DNA from: an uncultured bacterium
Lineage (GTDB): Bacteria; Planctomycetota; UBA1135; GCA-002686595
Length of the DNA stretch: 64,000 nucleotides
Reading direction: 5' to 3'
Assembly: GCA_905480285.1 (NCBI GenBank)
Contig: CAJQPT010000064.1
Location: forward strand, 1-64,000
Positions 60,248 through 64,000 of this stretch are shown here, piece after piece. The notes under the pieces were generated by a model. That model was not told where the DNA came from. It saw nothing but the letters and a program-made list of their open reading frames with translations, and searched no databases. The position numbers and the translations under genes were made by a program. The stretch's first letter is position 1, and every line of letters starts with the position of its first letter.

Positions 60248-61264
60248 ATGTTCAAACAAAGCTCCATCCTCGTCGCCGCGGCGACGCTCGCGGCGCCCCT
60301 CGCTGCCCAGGTGACCCTCGACGTCAAGGTCCTCTCCGCGGGTGCTCCTGTGGTGAGCGTCATGCCGGGACAGGTCGTCTCGTTCTCCCTGGAGGCGCAG
60401 CTCGGCGGCGAACCCAGTCAGGGGCTCGCCATGTTCGCCGTGGACCTCGACCACGACGGCGGCCCCCTCACTCAGGTGACGCCGAGCGCGGCGGCTGCGC
60501 CCTTCGTCTCGCCCATGGGCGTGAACAACCCCGCCGGGTTCGGTGGCACCGTCCGAGGCGGCGACCTGCTCCAGGTCGGCGGAGCCATGAACACCATCAA
60601 CAACCAGTTCGCCTCCGCTCCGCTGGGGTCAGTGGTGACCGGGATCGCACTCACAAGCGCCGAGGTGCTTGCCACCGGGTCGGTCACGGCCCCCACGACG
60701 GCGGGCGTCTACCGGGTCTCGGCGACGAACCTCTTCGCCAACGCGCTGGACGCTCCGGCGCCAGGGGGGCATTGGGACGTCAAGGCCGTGGAGGCTGGGG
60801 CCGTTGAGTCGCTCACGATCCTCGTCCTGGACTGCGGGGCGGAGACCTTCTGCGACGCGAAGGAGGACTCCGCGGGCTGCGTACCCGCGATCACCTCTTC
60901 CGGCGCCGCGTCGCTGGGCGGGAACTCGATCCTTACCCTGACGGCGTCGGGCGTCCTCAACCGGCAGTTCGGCCTCTTCATCTACGGCACCGAGGTCGCG
61001 GACGACCCGGCCTTCGGCGGCACGCTGTGTGTCGGCGGGAACGAGGTTCGGCTCATGGAGCCCACCAACTCTGGCGGCAGCGGCGCGCCGGGGACCTCCT
61101 GCGATGGCAGCTTCACGCGCGTCATCGACGGCGCCTTCCTGGCTGCCGCAGGCTTCGGCATCGGTGAAGAGGTCTTCTGTCAGTGGCTCTATCGTGACCC
61201 CCTCGCCCCCGACGGAAGCGGCGCAGGCATCACGAACGCCGCGGCTTTCCTCGTCTGCCCCTGA
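60248..61264 (+). CDS. Secreted cohesin-like protein with C-terminal planctomycete domain
   Basis: A 338-residue exported protein (signal peptide ending LAAPLAAQ). Residues 20-200 resemble a cohesin-type beta sandwich (VTLDVKVLSAGAPVVSVMPG, then FSLEAQLGG, MFAVDLDHD). The C-terminal 140 residues hold four or more cysteines and the segments CVPAITSSGAASLGG, FGLFIYGTEVA, FGGTLCVGG and VFCQWLYRDP. I associate this pattern with a repeated C-terminal domain in some Planctomycetota surface proteins. It probably forms an operon with the DHOR gene (11-bp gap). Confidence 0.68.
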   Translation: MFKQSSILVAAATLAAPLAAQVTLDVKVLSAGAPVVSVMPGQVVSFSLEAQLGGEPSQGLAMFAVDLDHDGGPLTQVTPSAAAAPFVSPMGVNNPAGFGGTVRGGDLLQVGGAMNTINNQFASAPLGSVVTGIALTSAEVLATGSVTAPTTAGVYRVSATNLFANALDAPAPGGHWDVKAVEAGAVESLTILVLDCGAETFCDAKEDSAGCVPAITSSGAASLGGNSILTLTASGVLNRQFGLFIYGTEVADDPAFGGTLCVGGNEVRLMEPTNSGGSGAPGTSCDGSFTRVIDGAFLAAAGFGIGEEVFCQWLYRDPLAPDGSGAGITNAAAFLVCP

Positions 61265-61300
61265 CCGCTGCGGCCCCGAAGAGGGGCCCATGGCTTCTGC

Positions 61301-64000
61301 ATGATTGCACCGCTCTTCCTCTCGTTGGCCGCGGTCGCGACCGCCGTCGCTGGCCCGCAGGAGCCGGGTCCCGACCGGGCGGGCGACGTGGAGGCGTTTG
61401 TCGAGGCGCAGGCCGATTGGATCGGTGCCCTCAAGAGCTGGGCTGAGGGACGGGGACAGGCACCCTTCAGCGAAGCGGCCAAGCTGACGGTTCCCGGCGG
61501 CGAGCCTTCGGTCGTCGACGAAGGGACCGTGCGCCTGGCCCGAAGCGCCCGGGATGGGGGAGCGCGCCGCCGGACGGATGCGGCGGGCCTGCGGGACGCG
61601 CTCCTCGGCGGGCAAGGGGTGCATGATCTGGCCAGCGTGAGCACCAAGGTCCTGGCGGCGGTCGCCGCAGACGGGGGATACGACCTTGAGCTTCGGTTCG
61701 AGGCGGAGGCCCCAACTGAGGCCCCAACTGAGGCCCTTGCCAAGGCTCCGCTCTGGCAGGCGGTCTCGACGGCCACCGTGAGCCTTCGGCCCTCGCCCTC
61801 GCCAGCGGCCGCTGGCGTGGAGGTTGAGGAGTGGGACTGCACCGCTCTCAGCGTCGACTCCTGGGAGTGGGCCTCCAGGACCGGCGAGCTCTTCGTCGAG
61901 CGGACCCTGGGCGTGATGGGGCCGGACAAGCGGGCGGCGAGGTTGCTAGGAGTCGGGATGGATCGTTGGGCGCAGCGGCTCGACGACCCGTCTCGGTCGT
62001 CCTGGTTCGGTCACCAGGGGATCGCCGCAGGCGACGTCAACGGGGACGGACGCCCGGACCTGCTGGTCGCCATGCCGAGCGGGCTGCCGAACATGCTCCT
62101 GTTGCAGCAACCGGATGGGACCGTGCGGGACGTGGCGCGCGAGGTGGGGCTCGCCTGGCTCGACGACACCAAGGGTGTGCTCCTCGCTGACATGGACGGC
62201 GACGGCCGGCTCGACGCGGTCTCGTCCCTCGGCCACGTCCTCGTCGTGCAGCGGCAGGACGAGCGTGGCCGCTTCCAGATGGCGGGCTGGGGCGTCGCCC
62301 CTGACGAGGCACCGTTCTACGGGATCAGCGCCGCGGACGTGGACGGGGACGGGGACCTCGACCTCTTCGGGGCGCGGTATGTCTCGACGCACTACGCCGA
62401 CACGGTCCCGGTTCCTTTCGAGGACGCCCGCAACGGGCCCTCGAACGTGCTCTTCCGCAACGACGGCGGACGACTCGTGGACGCCACCGCGGCCGCGGGG
62501 CTGGACTCCGGAGGCGGGCGATTCAGCCTCCAGGGGACCTTCGGAGACTTCGACCTCGACGGCGATCCCGACCTGTATGTGGTGAACGACTTCGGCCGGA
62601 ACCAGCTCTTCGTCAACAGGGGAGGGCAGTTTGTGGACGAGGCGGCGGCCTTCGGTGTGGAGGATCAGGGAGCCGGCATGGGGGCGTCCTGGTCCGACTT
62701 CGATCGGGATGGGGACCTCGACCTCTACGTCACCAACATGTTCTCCTCGGCGGGACGCCGGGTCGCGTTTCAGGAGGGCTTCGCGCCCGAGAGGACCGAG
62801 GAGGAGCGGGCGGAGATCCGCCGGCTGAGCCTGGGGAACAGCCTCTTCGTTCGTGATGGGGCTCGCTTCGTCGACCGGTCCGATGAGGCCGGCGTACGGA
62901 TGGGGCGCTGGGCCTGGGGCGCCGTGTTCGCCGACCTGAACGCTGACGGTTTCGACGACCTGGTCAGCCCGGCCGGGTTCCTGACGGGGCCAGAGCCAGG
63001 CGACCTCTGAAGCTCGTTCTGGCGGCGCGTGGCGCCGCAGCCGAGCTCCGGGGAAGGCGCCGGCGACTACGTGTCGGCGTGGGGGGAGATCGCTCGGTCC
63101 ATGGAGTCGGGTGTCTCGTGGAGCGGCCACGAGCGGAACGTGGCCTGGCTAAATTTGGAGCGCGGCGAGTTTGTGGACGTCTCGGCGGTCAGCGGGCTCG
63201 ATCACGCGGAGGACGGGCGGGTCGCCCTCCGCTGTGATTGGGACGGAGACGGCGACCTGGACCTGTGGCTGCGCTTTCGGAGCGGACCGACCCTGCGCTA
63301 CCTGGAGAACCAGGCGGATCCGGAGCGGCACTTCGCCTTCGATCCGGGCGTGCCAGGCGCATCGGTCGTGGTCGAGACGCGTCTCGGGGAAGTCGTGCAC
63401 CGTACGCTCCTCCAGACCCGAACGGCGGACGGGTACCTCGCCGGTGTTCGTCAACGTGCGGTGCTCGCCTTGCAACCGAACGAGGTGGTGCTCGATGGCG
63501 CGGCCCTCGCCTCGCAAGGGGCCCGGGTGGTGGAGAGGCCGGAGCCCCGGCCAGCACTGGCAGCCGGTGAGCTGCAGCCCGTGGACCTGCCGGCGCGGGT
63601 CGTGCTGCGCTCGTCGCTCTCTCTTCCGGGGGAGTGGCTCGGCCAGATGGGCTTTGAGCGGGGCCGGGCGCAACTCGTCATCGTGGAGGACCCTGATTGC
63701 GCCGCGTGCCGCGAGGTCCTGCCGGCGGCGGTCGCCGCCGTCGAACGGGACGGTCGCCTGGGGCTGACCCGGCTGAACACGCGGAACCCAGCGGCTGGTT
63801 CAGCCGTCCGATGGTTATCGATGATCGCAACGCACCTCCTCGGCCCCGGGGCCGAACTTGACACACCGCTGTCGCTGCTGGTCGGGCCGGACGGGCGGCT
63901 GGAGGTCGCTCGCGTGGGTGACCTCGAGTGGGGCGATTTGTCGCGCGATGTCGGCTGGTTCGGCCTCCAGCCCGTCCAGGGGGCGTTTCGGTCGTCCTTC
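61301..64000 (+). CDS. CRTAC1-family FG-GAP/VCBS protein with in-frame TGA (possible selenoprotein); 3' end beyond window
   Basis: An exported protein starting MIAPLFLSLAAVATAVAG. Calcium-loop FG-GAP/VCBS repeats follow (GDVNGDGRPDLLV, ADMDGDGRLDA, ADVDGDGDLDLFG, FDLDGDPDLYVV, SDFDRDGDLDLYV, ADLNADGFDDLV). Codon 570 is TGA (63008-63010). The same frame continues for 330 codons to the window edge with clear family sequence: SSFWRRVAP right after the TGA, SWSGHERNVAWLN, CDWDGDGDLDLWLRF, and a thioredoxin-like end with CAAC (Cys800/Cys803). Either TGA encodes selenocysteine, is read through, or is a mutation or sequencing error. If it acts as a stop, the product is 569 residues (61301-63010). 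Confidence 0.75.
63008..63047 (+). promoter_or_regulatory. In-frame TGA followed by a bacterial-SECIS-like hairpin
   Basis: Directly after the TGA, agctcg (63011-63016) pairs with cgagct (63042-63047). Above a small internal loop, ct-g (63019-63021) and cggcgc (63023-63028) pair with gcgccgcag (63032-63040), with G63022 bulged. The apical loop is gtg (63029-63031). A G at the first loop position and 18 nt between the UGA and the loop satisfy the published bacterial SECIS constraints (G in the first two loop bases, 16-37 nt spacing). GC richness makes chance hairpins common, so this is suggestive only. Confidence 0.5.

Noticed and set aside
61301-63010. Genome-wide UGA reassignment to explain the in-frame TGA
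   Set aside because: Nearly all genes in the window end in TGA at the expected family length, so UGA is a functional stop here and only site-specific recoding would fit.
63108-64000. Independent gene starting at an internal ATG after the in-frame TGA
   Set aside because: Family sequence continues from the first codon after the TGA (SSFWRRVAP) in the same frame; an independent start would cut conserved sequence and no ribosome binding site or export signal is seen.

Overview
The window is a GC-rich bacterial chromosome segment, densely coded on both strands, with TGA as the stop of almost every gene. The gene content points to a Gram-negative member of the Planctomycetota, perhaps one of the deep lineages outside the classical orders. 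Supporting genes are a secreted sulfatase, a Tat-exported Gfo/Idh/MocA oxidoreductase, an NPCBM protein, a di-heme oxidoreductase with a dockerin-like tail, a cohesin-like secreted protein, a CRTAC1/FG-GAP protein, and LpxB for lipid A. This placement is inferred from gene families; no rRNA gene is present.

Layout. 1-3.2 kb: a gene tail, a secreted M28 peptidase and a methyltransferase. 3.2-6.1 kb (minus): M48 peptidase, a DUF6919-like protein and a MauE-like redox membrane protein. 6.1-13.1 kb: sulfatase, secreted alpha/alpha-toroid protein, iodotyrosine-deiodinase-like flavoprotein, an ECF sigma/anti-sigma/YbjQ operon and lpxB. 13.1-22.7 kb: TPR protein, DUF1570 metallopeptidase, ABC exporter, Kdo-kinase-like protein, pabA, the potassium system trkA-trkH and a lipoprotein. 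22.8-26.7 kb: a roughly 990-residue carboxypeptidase-regulatory-domain protein and a HAD phosphatase. 26.9-32.5 kb (minus): groEL-groEL-dnaJ-grpE-FmdB chaperone cluster without groES. 33-36.4 kb: methyltransferase, NPCBM protein and diguanylate cyclase. 36.6-40.3 kb: the translation cluster rpsB-tsf-pyrH-frr and tRNA-Lys. 40.6-46.9 kb: membrane protein, Xaa-Pro aminopeptidase, a secreted unknown, a Trm112-like protein, eboE, tRNA-Glu and mnmD. 47-52.8 kb: Gfo/Idh/MocA protein, Xer recombinase, MFS exporter and pabB. 53-58.6 kb: a tight plus-strand run ending in xseA and a glycosyltransferase. 58.8-64 kb: three secreted proteins (DHOR, cohesin-like, CRTAC1).

Two things stand out. First, the CRTAC1 gene at the right edge is interrupted by one in-frame TGA (63008-63010). 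The protein family continues without a break for at least 330 further codons. A hairpin that fits the bacterial SECIS model starts at the base after the TGA, so this may be a selenoprotein. Second, short degenerate tandem arrays (units of 9-22 bp, a different sequence at each locus) sit at gene borders throughout the window. Several include the stop codon or start codon of the adjacent gene, and others encode peptide repeats just after signal peptides or at protein termini.

Coordinates come from reading the sequence directly. Function calls rest on recognised motifs and family knowledge; no database search was possible.
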